In this document: in pieces, positions 11,820 to 23,429 of the stretch
How positions within the stretch are numbered: position 1 is the stretch's first letter
How the letters are laid out: the number at the start of each line of letters is the position of its first letter
DNA from: Epinephelus fuscoguttatus
Lineage: Eukaryota; Chordata; Actinopteri; Perciformes; Serranidae
DNA length: 64,000 bases
Direction: 5' to 3'
NCBI RefSeq assembly: GCF_011397635.1
Contig: NC_064760.1
Location: forward strand, 29,566,856-29,630,855
The notes under the pieces: model-generated
Database searches by the model: none
Told to the model about the DNA's origin: nothing
What the model saw: the letters and a program-made list of their open reading frames with translations, nothing else
Translations under genes and position numbers: made by a program

Positions 11820-13610
11820 ATGAGGATTTTCAGTGTTGTGCTCTTACTGGTTCACGCCTTGGGTGAGTTTCATGTGTTCATTTCTCTCTCTGTGTATCTT
11901 TGCTGAGTGACTTCATTCTGTTTGTCATATCCTGTGTGTGTCCTACCTGTGAGACACCGTCTCATCTTGGTTATCACTGTAAACCCCTCCAGCATGGCCG
12001 GGCTGTCACTTGTAAACTTCATAACCTTTAAGGCAACGGTTTTCATGATGCCAGGCTATTCGGGAGCTAATGGGGTCATCTCTCTATTTTAGAGCATGCT
12101 TTATGTAACTGGATACATTTATTTTTAACTCATATTCTTGCCTCACATTAGCTAACTGTCTGTCCATGCGTTTCGTGTGGGAGACACAGGGAGTAGATGC
12201 CAACTTCTATTTGCCTCCCTGGTGCATTTCCCGTCCAAAGCCCACAAATCTAAGCTGTCTCTCTCTGAGGGAGGGCCTGGCTTTCTAGTTCAAGCCGGTG
12301 TCCGCTTTGCCAAGGTGCTCCTGAGCAAGGCATTGCATACCTACCATCCCCTAAGGATCTGAGCTTGTGTGTTTCCCAATAGGGATCAGCATGATTGCAC
12401 TGAAAGCCAAAAATCCCGCCTGGAGCTTCCTGGTGCACAACATGTTTCAACTTGCCCTCAGAGGTCCTCCCACCTTGGCACACTAACCTGTGAGCATGGC
12501 TCGTCCCCTAGAGGAAGTGATTCTGGGGTGGTTTTGGGGGATCTGCTCTGTTACAGACTATCAAAGCAAACTTATGTGCAATTTTAACGTTTTAAACTTT
12601 TTCTCTCCTTCAGTGGTGTCCAGACCCGCCAGCGGTGCTGCAGTGGACAGGTATGAGAGCGACAGGCAGCGGCACACAGCCATTATAAACCTGGACACAA
12701 CCAGGAACAGGAGGGTGGAGGAGGAGAGCAGAAGTGTGGAAGCGACAACAGTGGAGTACGGCCAGGAAGGCGAGGATGAGGAGGAGTACGGTGATTATTA
12801 TTATGAAGATGAGGATGAAGATGGCTTGTCTGGAGACTATGAGGAGTTGCCACGAGGTAAGGAAGTTTGTCATTGTCTCAGATTCCTCACCACTGTTACT
12901 CGCCTCCTCAACAAAGGTCATAAAATGATTTTTTTTCTGTTCTGGTTTTGGTCTAGTTGCCATGGTAAGCAAACCCAAAGACCCGTCTGCCATCCTGGAG
13001 GCTGAAAGCACCGAAGGAAACAGGAGGAGAGGAAAGGGAAGAAAGAGGGGGAAAGGCAAGGGGAAGAAGAGGAATCCTTGCCTGAGGAAGTACAAAGATT
13101 TCTGCATTCACGGCACCTGCCAGTACCTGAGGGAAATCCGTGCCGCGTCCTGTGTGTAAGTATCAGCATCTATCTGCTCACCATTTCCCCCTCTCCAGAT
13201 TATCACCAAATTATCAGCCTCTAAACCGATTCCCTCTTTGTCCTGTGTGCAGGTGCCACCCCAGCTACTCCGGGGAAAGGTGTGAGTTCTTCACGTTGCC
13301 CCTGGAGAAACCCCAGGAGGGCTACAACCGGACCACAGCTCTGGCGGTGGTGGCGGTGGTGCTGTCGTCCGTGTGCCTCACCATCATAGGCCTTTTATTG
13401 TTGCTCAGGTAAGAGAAGGCTCACACTAACAACCATTCACACACACACACACACACAGATAGATTTTTTAGGATACTTGTCATAGCTAGACACAGAAAAT
13501 AGTCTGACTGAGCTCCTTTTTCTTTTGTGTACTACAGGTTTCACAAGCGGGGAGCGTATGATGTAGAGAGTGAAGAGAAGGTCAAACTAGGTTTAGCGTC
13601 CAACCACTGA
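11820..13610 (+). CDS. hbegf: Heparin-binding EGF-like growth factor precursor (5 coding exons, 237 aa)
   Basis: Type I membrane pro-ligand shed by metalloproteases to activate EGFR/ErbB4 (family knowledge). Exons: 11820-11862, 12614-12856, 12957-13155, 13253-13408, 13538-13610; all GT-AG and in phase (714 bp). A signal peptide covers about residues 1-20, an acidic tyrosine-rich propeptide segment 62-92 and a basic heparin-binding stretch 118-134. The EGF domain 137-172 has six cysteines spaced C-x7-C-x4-C-x10-C-x-C-x8-C. The juxtamembrane segment holds an N-glycosylation sequon at 187-189, the transmembrane segment is 190-213, and the tail matches mammalian HB-EGF (YDVE.EEKVKLG). The precursor is longer than human (208 aa), mainly through the acidic segment. 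Whether this is the a or b teleost paralogue is not resolved. Confidence 0.96.
12160..12500. repeat. Possible SINE-like fragment in hbegf intron 1
   Basis: The 751-base first intron contains a stretch around 12280-12340 with a phrase (AAGGTGCTCCTGAGCAAGGCA) resembling the body of fish tRNA-derived SINEs; similar phrases occur at 14610-14650 and 46740-46770. No ends or target duplication could be placed, so this is tentative. Confidence 0.25.
13438..13458. repeat. (CA)n microsatellite in hbegf intron 4
   Basis: About ten CA units shortly after the exon 4 donor site. Confidence 0.85.
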
Positions 13611-14006
13611 AGAGACAAAGAGAGGTGAGTCGTGAGGAACATGCACACCAGCAAACACCATCTTTCTTTCGTCTTTGTTGCCTCCGTGAAACAAAGTTGT
13701 GCTCATCGCCTCTCTTTGTTTTTTTTCCACGTTAGGCACAGATGTGGAAATTCTACCTCAAAATAGAAAAAGAGAAGTGAACTGCAAAAGGAGGTCCTGG
13801 AGGGGAAAAAGGATCGTACATGAAGAAGGGAACAGAGGTTGTTGTCTGCCTCGAACCCTCTGCTAGACGTTCAGATGTAAAAAGGGCAGGTGAACATATT
13901 CCTGAAGGCCTCAGAAGAAGTCGGCCCACCTGAAACTGGAATACTAACGGCCCCGAGGATGGACTGGAGATGTGACGAGCAGTTAGGTGACGAGCACGGA
14001 GGAATG

Positions 14007-14032
14007 AGAAGAAGAAGAAGAAGAAGAAGAAG
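14007..14032. repeat. (GAA)n microsatellite in hbegf 3'UTR
   Basis: About eight AGA/GAA units within the 3'UTR exon. Confidence 0.85.
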
Positions 14033-14186
14033 GAACGCGTCTAGACCCTGCGCTGCTTCTTGACTGTGTGAAAAAAGAGGTCGTGTCAGACTGAACTGAA
14101 CAAGATTTTTAACAATTTTTTTCTCAACAGACAGCATTTTGTATTTTCCTGCACAAGTCCATCTTTTTTTTGTGTACAGTAAACAG

Positions 14187-14231
14187 TATATTTATAATTT
14201 TAATTTATTTATTTAAGCTAACTGTATTTAT
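14187..14231 (+). promoter_or_regulatory. AU-rich element cluster in hbegf 3'UTR
   Basis: Overlapping ATTTA pentamers inside a U-rich stretch, including TTATTTATTTA. A second block TATTTATTTAT lies at 14305-14315. Such class II-type AREs recruit decay factors and are typical of growth-factor mRNAs with short half-life. Function inferred from motif. Confidence 0.55.
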
Positions 14232-15065
14232 AGAGATTTTAACCACCTTCAACCGTTTTTAAAATAATGATGTTACAGTTTTTTTTATATTTCTTATTGG
14301 ACGCTATTTATTTATGAAACAGAAAAGCAAACAATGCAGAAGCTCCTTGAGATATTAAGTATTTCCTGCAAAAAAAGGGGGATGATGCATAAAACTATCT
14401 GATTACTGACTTTAATTTTGGCACTCGGTAGATGATCAATAGCACTGTGATTAAAGAATTGATCGTTGAATAGATATGATCGTATTTTTTGAAATTATTG
14501 ATTGAGAGCAGTGCTTTTCAGGAACGCCCTGCTCACACTCACACAGTTACACACATGGAAGCTGCCCAGTACAACCAGTTGGATGTGTCAGCCACCAAGC
14601 AGCTCTGCTGTAGAAGTCGGGGGGCCTTGCTCAAAGGCACGTCAGTGGTGCACTGCTCTTTCACTTCCCCCACCCTAATGCATCCCGCAGGTTTGGGGAT
14701 CTTCAGGCCACATTAGTGTTCTGCCTCACTGTTGTCGTAAGATCAGATGGACGCCTGCCGTCATGATACACTGCACTGGTTATGTATTGATTAAAGGCGA
14801 CATACAGACTGTGCACTCAGCGCTTGTATTGTCAAGAAACTTTATTAAAAAGGGAGTCAAATATCAAATGCACTGTAGCAAGAATTTGGTATGAATATGA
14901 TGTCATGTTGTCTTACCTTCATTCGAGGAGAAACTCCCTCAGATCCATGTTAAGCTGTCAAGCGCAAAAAAAAAAAAAAATGTGAATTAAAGTGTTCCAC
15001 CCTTTCAAATCCTGTCCTGTAGTTTTGAAGTGATTTTTATTTATGTGATTTTTTTTTCAGAGCAA

Positions 15066-15071
15066 AATAAA
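15066..15071 (+). terminator. Distal AATAAA polyadenylation signal candidate for hbegf
   Basis: Canonical hexamer about 1.46 kb after the stop, followed by T/GT-rich sequence. Shorter forms could end at an ATTAAA near 14845. Confidence 0.45.
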
Positions 15072-15080
15072 AAAAAAGTC

Positions 15081-16760
15081 TATCCAAATGTTTGACTCAT
15101 GTAGTTTTTGTTTCATTACATCAACCCCCCTGTGCTCTCAGCATTAATAGGAGTCTCAGATGTTGTACTGGAGGATCAGTTAAGTAAGGTCAAGTTTATT
15201 TTTGCTCTTTGGTTCATTTCCTGAGACAGGCCCAAACATTAATGTGATATTTTAGAGTGGCCCGTGTGGACAATGATAACACCGGTGTGTTCTTTTGGCC
15301 CATTCAGGAGCTGTAATTATAGTAAACACAATATTTTATTTCCCTTGTCTCTGACGTGTGAGCACCAACTTTTAAAAAGCACCTGTATCCTGGCTATTAG
15401 TGCTATTATGTTCTGTGCTCAAAAGGCAAATATTTATAGTCAGTGCTGTGTGGATATAGAGTCAGAAGGCCTTCCCAGTTTATTATGTTTAGATGTGGTT
15501 ATCTTGGTAGGCCATGCAGTGTGTAATCGCTAGTCCTTTCCAATTGTGCTGTAAAACAAATGATTGTTTGTACTTAAATTAATGTTTCCCAGAGGCCTTT
15601 CTCTTTGGAGCAAATATAAAAGAAGACTTTATCAGTTTCATGTGTCGACAACAGCTTCATCAGACTCACTGACAGATCAATCATAGTGAGTGCGGTCAGG
15701 ACTCACTTACCGCTGTGTGTACGTATACTGAGCCACGGGGAGCAGATGTGCGGCACACAGGCCGGGAACACCTGATGTTCAGCCACAACACATCGTGCCA
15801 CAACACCACACGCCATTACTCACACAGCCAACAGATGTCATGTTCAAAGACACACCACCAAGTGAAACATCTGAGACCTCAACCAGCCCTGAATGCCGCA
15901 GAGTTCAGAGAGACCGCATACGGCAACTACTAGCAGGATGCAACAATGCTGTCATGTATGCCGCACACAGGTTTAATGGGGGTAAGGAAAGTCAAAAGAC
16001 CCAGCTGGACTCAAAGGCAGGCTGAGACCCAGCCAAATGTTAGTCACCCCTTGAAGTCACCTCCTACACGGATGTTGTTACACCGACGCTGCGTATGTGT
16101 GTGTGGGAATGTGTTGGAGTAATGCCTCTGTGCCGGGGCTGCGTGGGTTAGAGGGGTTAACCGAACCATTACAAGCAAAAATCCACAGCAAAACACAAGT
16201 GTTTACATGTTTGCTATGGGATCGTTTTCAACACTGTTTGCGGGTTTGATTCCCATACTTTCTATATATACTAAATAAACAAGACACTGTAGGACTGTAT
16301 GTTCACGCGGGGGGATGGTAGTTAAAGACAGATGTTCAGCTGAAACATAAGGGTGTGGTAACTGATTCAGGACGCAGTACTCCTCAAACCATTTGTTGAG
16401 CAACTAAAAAACAGCACTTCAGCATTTAACTTTCTCACGGAAAAAAAAAAAAAATCCATGCACATACGCTCGGTTTGCATTTTTAGCAGATGAACTCACT
16501 GCAGGGCAGATATATTCAATTAAATTCAAAATACTTGATACGTCTAGCATCAAACAAACATAAAAACACACATAATTCATGCACATACATAAAAACAATC
16601 TAAAGATACAGAATATGGTCGTGTTGGCCGATATTTAAAGCATACCCAATCTGTCCAATGAGAACTACTATGTATCTCCACATTTGGTTATTTTAAAATT
16701 TTACAGATAAACTGATGGAGTAAGTGTCATTTTATGGGTTGATTCAGCGCCCTAGGTTAG
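15081..16760. other. Intergenic, nothing recognised
   Basis: Start of the long intergenic stretch. No open frame with coding character, no clear transposon ends and no strong simple repeat beyond an A-run near 16441-16455. A GC-richer patch at 15700-16150 was inspected and left uncalled. Confidence 0.4.
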
Positions 16761-16769
16761 CCCCGTCCC

Positions 16770-17035
16770 ACCACCAACTGACCCTTTGCTAAGTCCCGCC
16801 CCTGGATGCAGACTGGCCAATCATGATGTAGCATTGGGCCAGCTCAGACCAGTGACTGACTCTAATGCAATTGTTTCAGATTTCCTTCATTTTCAGGCTG
16901 TGGATTTGGAGCTAAATGTTGTGCCTGGGGCACGTCATGTATTAATGATACTGTTACCTGGAGAGGTTGGAAAAAGATATACGTTTCTTCCCTGTTCCAA
17001 AACCAAAATCAAACCCTGAAAAGTGTAGGGTTAGC
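16770..17035 (+). pseudogene. Possible degraded THAP-like transposase fragment
   Basis: A short frame at about 16974-17035 reads ERLEKDIRFFPVPKPKSNPE and then KCRVS before a stop. This resembles the FP.P....KC core of THAP zinc fingers found in P-element-like fish transposases. The upstream part (16770-16860) resembles, from memory, a dispersed fish repeat. The second half of a THAP domain, inverted repeats and a long transposase frame are all absent. Weak call resting on about 15 residues. Confidence 0.2.
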
Positions 17036-17039
17036 TAGC

Positions 17040-19720
17040 TAGCTACTGAAGATATAGCCTACTGAATGTATACACATGCTGCTTTTGCTTTTTAATGATT
17101 ATAACAGTGAAACAAAGGCCGGCCCTGCTGTACAGGAACCAGTGAAGGGAAGCTGGGAGACTTTGCTGATATTCAACCAGCTCTGTGTCATTGCATTGTG
17201 CACAGATGTTTGACTTCCCCTGGAGATCCCTGCCCATCTGGCGGCGGAGGTCCGGGTATTGGCAGTGGCACGGAGGCAGAGCCAAACACCGTTCATCTGC
17301 ACACACTGCGATGCCACACAGCTGGTTTAATATCAGGGAGGTTTCCCTTTATATTCATTGTGTTCTGTGGCGATCAGCAGTGATGTGGTGGTTCACTTTT
17401 ACACTGTGATCTGTAGCCTATAGTTCGGCTTTAGCTTCTAACTATCTTTGTCTTCTTAACCTGTTGTTGCTGCTGAGTCAGTTTGACGTCCTGGATATAT
17501 CCTTCAAACACAGACTGTAGACCCCTCTGTCTGCCTCTCTCAGGTCACAGCAAATAGCGAATATGCTGACAACCCTGATTCTCAGTTACAAATAAACGTA
17601 GCTAACTTTCCATTCTGTATTTGTCACAGGACTTCATACGCAGTGCGTATAAACATGCGTGTGTATTTGCAAAAGCCCACACATGTGTACGTGTGTTTGT
17701 ATGTGTGACAGGGGGCTAGTCATTTACAGTAGTGGAGCCACCTAATCCCGGCCTCTCAATGTCAAGTAGCAGAGCACACAGAAATAGTGCCGTGCAGTCA
17801 TGCTCACATAGCTGCTATTCCCGGGGCTGATGGCCACCAAAGAGCCAGAATGCTGAGAGAGAAGGGAGTTCGCTGCGTTCTGTTTCTCAGTGGACCACAG
17901 CCAGGAAATAATGTCCGGCATGGTGGCCCATCATCAGGCATCAGCGCTGCACCACTCCTGAATTTTCCTTGTAGGGTCACAGTAGCGTCCTCGCCTTCTC
18001 AGTGTTCTTGAATGTTCCTGGAGAGACTCAAAGAGGATATTTTCACAGCTCAGGAGGCATTTCCTTGCAGGTTGGCCAAAATTCATCGGAAGTGGCAGAT
18101 TTCATTGTGCGCCACACTCTATGGGAATTGCCGGTGTGCCAAGATTGCTATTGTTTTTGATACTTTTTGGCAGCGGTTGTTAACATCAAGGTGTGCTCAC
18201 CTAAGCTGAATTTACTGTAGGCGCCTTTGTCTGAAACATAAAAGATTTTTAGACTCAGGAAAATGTTCCCAACTACTTTGCGATACACATTATAGCTAGT
18301 AGCAGTAAATCATTTAAATACATGGTGATATTTTGTAGGTGTACATTGATTATGGAAGAGGTTGTTGACCACCAATTTAAAGCCTTTACAGGTGGAATCC
18401 CTGACTTTTCTAGTCACAGATACTGTATCAGTGCAGCATGTGGGTGTACTGATAACGTTGCATAGTCACCTAATATATTTCTCTGAAGCTTTTATGAAAA
18501 GACGTAAATCCATTAACAAAGTAAACCACTCTGTTATCTTGATATATTGCCAAATAGACTTGAGTAATCAGATGCTATAGTTGTTGTATTGGATAGAATC
18601 AGTGTGAGGAGGGTGAGTTTATTGTGAAAGGTGCTTCCTGCCCCGCTGAGGAGCAACAATGGGTGGTTTCCACACTGATATGGAAGTGCGTACAGCAACA
18701 GTTGGAAATATAATTATTCTGTGACCGGATGTCATCAACAGGAACACATTATTACCTAAAATTAATGAGTGTGTGTGTCATCAGTATACAATTTGTTGTT
18801 CCAGCAAAATAAAATGTGTTTGCATCATGTTAGCACAAAATAGGAGCCCGACCTACTCCTTTACAGTCAAGATGAAGTGCCAGCACAGCCTCAGTGTGCC
18901 ACTCAGGCCTGACTGATGAGGTGATAACAGCGACATAGTCATTGTCGCATGACAAAAAGAGGCTGCAAGTGTGTTGTACAGTCTGTATCGTCCCGTTTAC
19001 ACGGTGAGGACAGCCAAATAGGAGGAGGGTGGAGGAGGATGGCAGGAATGAAGAGAAGGAGTGAGAGATAAGGTCGACATGGTAACATGAGAAGGGGAGC
19101 GAGAGACGAAAAGAAGATGGAGAATGGGTCAAGGTGAGAACCTCTACTTAAGAGGGTGCAGGCTTGTCTTCGCCTGCATGTGGATAAAAAAGATTAGAGG
19201 AGAGGCGTCGCTCTGTCACTGCCTATTATAGCTCTCACTCTTCCTTCTCTGGTCCTTTACTTTGATTTACCCTTCAGTTCCTGTGGACTACCTTCTTTAT
19301 TCTTTATTCCTGTCCGTCTTACATCCCTTTTCCCTCCTCCGTTTCCTCATCCTTTTCCTGTCTCCTTTTTCTTCCTCTTCCCTCGAGCCTAAAACTGACA
19401 CGTGCTCAGATGCAGTCTTACCATTAAGGCAAAGAAAGCCACACACAGTCTGCAAATGGAAAAAAATATAAAGTAATGAAAGCTAATTTTTCATCAATTT
19501 GGAATATATTTACTTACTGACCAACACCCCTCATTTGTTAGATTAAAAACTGGTCATTCTTGAGTCATGCCCACTCCCTCCACTACTTCATCAGCTCTTA
19601 ACCTCAAATATTTTTAACCACTGAACCAAAAGCTACAAGAAAAATACAGCTAATAATATCACAACTGCTTCAGAGGGCTGCTAGTAACATCTTATTGTCT
19701 CTCATCAGCCAGCTTTTAAC
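17040..19720. other. Intergenic, nothing recognised
   Basis: No gene and no definable mobile element. TG-rich patches at 17640-17710 and pyrimidine-rich patches at 19270-19390 explain the short open frames here. Confidence 0.4.
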
Positions 19721-19729
19721 ATAGTATAT

Positions 19730-20015
19730 TATAATATTTGGGGGGGAAATGCTTATTTACCTTCTTGCAGAGAGTTAGATAAAAAGACGGACACCACTCT
19801 CTTCTGTGCATTAACAAAGAAGCTAGAGCCAATTAGCTTAGGTTAGCTAAGACTGGAAGCTGGGGAAGATAACTAGTCTTACTCACTCAGAATTAAGAAA
19901 ATAAGATTAAGCACCTACAGCTCAATAGTTACACATTATATCTTGTCTATTAAACTTTGCCATGAGTCAAGATACCTGTTTCTTCATGCTTCCAAAATTT
20001 ATGCTAAGCTAAGCT
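19730..20015. repeat. Dispersed fish repeat fragment
   Basis: Contains GCTAAGCTAAGCTAAC-like runs, an AGAGAGTTAGATAAAAAGA block and a GCTTATTTACCTTCTTGC block. Together I recognise these from memory as a widespread perciform non-coding repeat. No second full copy lies in the window, so limits are approximate. Confidence 0.4.
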
Positions 20016-20364
20016 AACGGACTCTTTGGTGCCATAGAGCACACAGACATGTAATTTGATTTTTAAATGCACAATAACTCAAAGAAGTACAAGTACCATG
20101 ACTCACTTCAAAGCATCACTAAAAACATTCATTTCCAAAGTACTTCTCGATGGAAACTACAAACACAATACATGAAAACCTACAAATTGATGGAAACAAG
20201 CAAATTACATGATAATCATACTTGCCACTCTACACCTGGGATTTAAACTCCCTCTCTTCGGGTCCAGACACAGCAAACTTGTGGAATCATCTCATTGTCA
20301 CCTGTGTCTCGCCAAAAAATTTCACCTGAACAAACCGCAAAGACTACAGCCAGAGTCCAACCAG

Positions 20365-20720
20365 CACAAATGTTCTGCACCTGTGTGAGAGGAAATAAGT
20401 CTCCATACCAGCAGGCAGTGGTAGTCTGCGCTAGTCTGGTTTCTCTTTTTGTCATTCACATAGGAAAACCAGAAGACCGACAGGAGGGATTCAAGATTCT
20501 AGTTAGCCAGTTAGCACATGAAAAACACAACTTGATGTAGAAACAATAAAGGATGTTTACTGTGTGCAATGTGAACAATAACACAAACAGGAAGTTTTCT
20601 GCTCAAGAGCTCACTGGCTCAAAAAAACATCTAAAGTTTATTTAGATCTCATGCCCTCTTGACTTTGTTTGGTTTCTCAATTCCATTTCTCTTCTTGTGC
20701 ACTGAAGCTGAAATGCCAAT
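20365..20720. repeat. Diverged relative of the 1015-2116 element interior
   Basis: Collinear with about 1533-1900 over several blocks: GTTCTGCACCTG.GTGA.AG, GGAAATAA.TCTCCATACCA, a CCAGAAGACCGACA-like block, AACAATAACA and a CCCTCTTGACT block. Differences and small gaps are spread throughout. It lacks the 35-base termini of the other copy, so it is either a fragment or a related family with different ends. Confidence 0.6.
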
Positions 20721-20881
20721 GACAGTGATTTCATTCACGAACGGGCTCTGCCGTCTCAAATGCCTAATCAACCCACTCAATCGCCCAATAAACAGCCAAC
20801 AAGAGCCAACTAGTGTCAATAGTGTGAGACACCACAAAATCTAGGGGACAGATGCTCACCAGTGGCCCGATTGACCAACAG

Positions 20882-20999
20882 AGATACGATACGATGCGAT
20901 GCGATGCGATGCGATGCAATGCTATATGATACGATACGATGCGATACGATGTGATGCGATACGATACAATGCGATGCGATGTGATGCGATGCGATACAG
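20882..20999. repeat. Pentanucleotide tandem array (GATAC/GATGC)n
   Basis: About 23 five-base units, mostly GATAC or GATGC in blocks with a few variants (GATGT, CAATG). The 83-residue minus-strand frame crossing it is a repeat artefact. Confidence 0.95.
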
Positions 21000-21781
21000 T
21001 GTGACTTGGACTCATGAGCTACACCAGTATTGATCCCAGTACAGAAAAATAAGCCTCTTGATAGTCATGTCAGTGTTACTGATCTCCTCTTCTAACTTTT
21101 AGCAAAAAAGTCAATGTCCCAAAATATCAAACTAATGCGTTAAAGTTACAGTAAAAAACCCTTAAGATATCAGTTGTGGCTACACTGGCGACAGCTTGGG
21201 TTACTGAGTGTAACAGGGTTATAATAATACAGGTCGCAGAATTCCTTTCCAAATGTCACATGAAAATAATTAAAGATGGCAGTCATGTCAGATTTCATGT
21301 TGTGTAATGCATTATGTCTTGTATGTGCATGCATTATCCACTGTGTGTGGGTTAGCAATTTGAATCCTGGGCCGCAAACAACTTCACTGTAATGTAATTG
21401 CCAGCCATATCACAAATTCTAATAAGCAGAATCTTAAAGGATTATAACTTAAAGTTAAGATGTGATAGAAAATTTTCAGGTTCACAATTTGCTTTGAACC
21501 CCCCAAATGATCAAGTCTGCTCCACACTGCTGCTTTCTATGTTAGTGGCGTTGAAAATGCAACTCAGTTCAGTGCTGTCCCTCTCCACTTGCTCCCGATG
21601 CCAGCAGGAGTTGGGCAGGGATACCAGCAGATTCCCCGCTGCTGATGTCACCCTGCTGGACAGACACTTGTTATGTATCATGGTCACACTATTAAATTCT
21701 CACTGAGGTCTATTTAGGCCCCAAGGAGGCTGATGGTGGCATCACATTACTTACTGGGTAAGAGGAGAAGAGAGAGTTAGA

Positions 21782-21826
<45 letters not shown>

Positions 21827-22930
21827 GTTGGGTTAAGAGGGGACGGTGAGAAGAGGCAGAAGAGAGGAAGGAAGAGAAGGAGAGAGAAATGAAGAAAAAG
21901 CAGGGGAAGAAACTGGATGTAATTGACCATTCCCCTAATCACCATCACCACTGCCACACACACATACACGCACACATAAGCTAAAAAAATATCACACAAA
22001 CAACAGCATGCCGGCAAACAGACAGGAAGACTGGATGACTGCATGCTTGACTCATCTGTTTTCTCTACCCCCTGACAGTATGCCTTGCAGTTCTCTGAAA
22101 TAAAAAAAAAACTCCTCCCATATCCGCCCAGTGTGCGTGTTCGTGTGCGCAGAAGCAGGCACCTAATGGTGGTTTTAGGGGATCAGCCCAACGCGTGCTG
22201 GCCAGTTGAGCTGGCTGACACCACAGCTTATGACAAAGGAGAGGCGGACGGATGTCAGAGCAGACGGCAGCAAGCTCCGGTTACCACAAGGAGTGGGCTC
22301 GAAGCATTCTTCTTCACTGTGTTTCCTTTGTGGTTGAACACCTCAACCCCCCCCCACCACCACCACCCCTCACCCTCAAGGCAAACACTTTAATCTTTAT
22401 TGTTTCAGTTTGATCCTGAAAAGATTGTTGGGAAAGAGTTTAGGGATTTTTCTTGTGGAGAAATACCTCTGTGGACCTGAGGTACATGTATTTGATATAC
22501 CGGCATGGGAGGAATGTCCCGCTAAAGAATCACTCAAACAAGAACTTTCTAGTTCCCACGCAATGTGTCAGATATACATGTAATCACAGAACACTGATTT
22601 GACTGTCCAACAATGCAATCCTAGACAATCAGTTCAGCAGACTAATGTAGAAATGCTGTAATGCAATAAGCCTTTGTGAGACTTTGTGACAGTTACATAG
22701 GCTTAGAGGTGATCAGGGCTGCCTATGTCTAATTCCTGACCCTTTGTGAGTGGAGTGTGCATGCTTGTCCCTCCATATAGGTTCCCACTGAGTACTTCAT
22801 TTTGTAGTTCAAAGACATAAAGCTTAGCAGGCTGTTCTCTTGCACTGTTTGTTTATAAAGTATATCTATGAAAAGTAGCGCACCAGAATTGGTATATAAC
22901 CCATGTAATCAGGAAGGCTCCGATCACATC
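21000..22930. other. Intergenic with simple repeats only
   Basis: No gene supported. It contains the (GA)n tract and surrounding purine-rich sequence (21770-21910) and a C-rich/CCACCA patch near 22350-22375. Confidence 0.4.
21786..21822. repeat. (GA)n microsatellite
   Basis: About 18 uninterrupted dinucleotide units inside a longer purine-rich strand. Confidence 0.95.
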
Positions 22931-22937
22931 ACCAAAG

Positions 22938-23005
22938 TGACAGGAGTAAAAATGGAAGTAGTATAAAGAGCACAAGTCCATATACGGAGGCAGGTTGGGT
23001 GGTGG
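22938..23005. repeat. Source-like copy of a 70-base local duplication
   Basis: Starts TGACAGGAGTAAAAATGGAAG and matches 23320-23389 with only a few differences at its right side. The following sequence (23006-23200) resembles a dispersed fish repeat from memory. Confidence 0.85.
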
Positions 23006-23212
23006 ATGGGTCAAACAAACACAGGACTTTCCCCCAGGAGACTGGTGTTCGTAACCTGTGTGAAAGCAAGGGACGTTTGAGTTATTTTAAGGTACGTCAT
23101 CACCACATTTGTCTACCTAAACCAAACTAACCTATGACCTTAAACCTAACCTATATAATTCTACTTGCCGCAACCTTACCTAAATAACTTTGCATTAAGT
23201 ATGTAACTTTAT

Positions 23213-23423
23213 GGCGGCATGGTGGTGTAGTGGTTAGCACTGTCGTCTCATGGCAATAGTGGCTTCCTTCCCACAATCCAAAGACATGAACATTAGGTTA
23301 TTTGGTAACTCTAAAATTGTGACAGGAGTAAAAATGGAAGTAGTATAAAGAGCACAAGTCCATATATGTAGGCAGGTTGGGGTGGTGAGTCTAAAATTGC
23401 CCGTAGCTATGAATGTGAGTGTC
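23213..23423 (+). mobile_element. tRNA-derived SINE copy with internal deletion and an inserted block
   Basis: The head GGCGGCATGGTGGTGTAGTGG carries the polymerase III A box (TAGTGGTTAGCAC). The B box and part of the body are missing compared with the full copy at 56125-56512. Body text then resumes up to about 23319, is interrupted by 70 bases (23320-23389), and resumes. The tail is absent. Confidence 0.75.
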
Positions 23424-23429
23424 AAAAAA

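Larger units (their letters stand above)
13611..15080 (+). other. hbegf 3'UTR with a probable untranslated intron
   Basis: Twelve or so bases after the stop, a good donor (GAG|GTGAGT, GT at 13625-13626) pairs with a pyrimidine-rich acceptor ending at 13735, giving a 111-base intron in the 3'UTR. Mammalian HBEGF, as I recall, also ends with a separate 3'UTR exon. The remainder holds a (GAA)n run at 14007-14032, AU-rich elements near 14187-14231 and 14305-14315, a SINE-like fragment at about 14510-14710, and an AATAAA at 15066-15071 as the distal poly(A) candidate. Confidence 0.6.

Noticed and set aside
12610-13107. 165-codon minus-strand frame across hbegf exons 2 and 3
   Set aside because: Shadow of the hbegf coding strand; runs through two hbegf introns and has no family resemblance.
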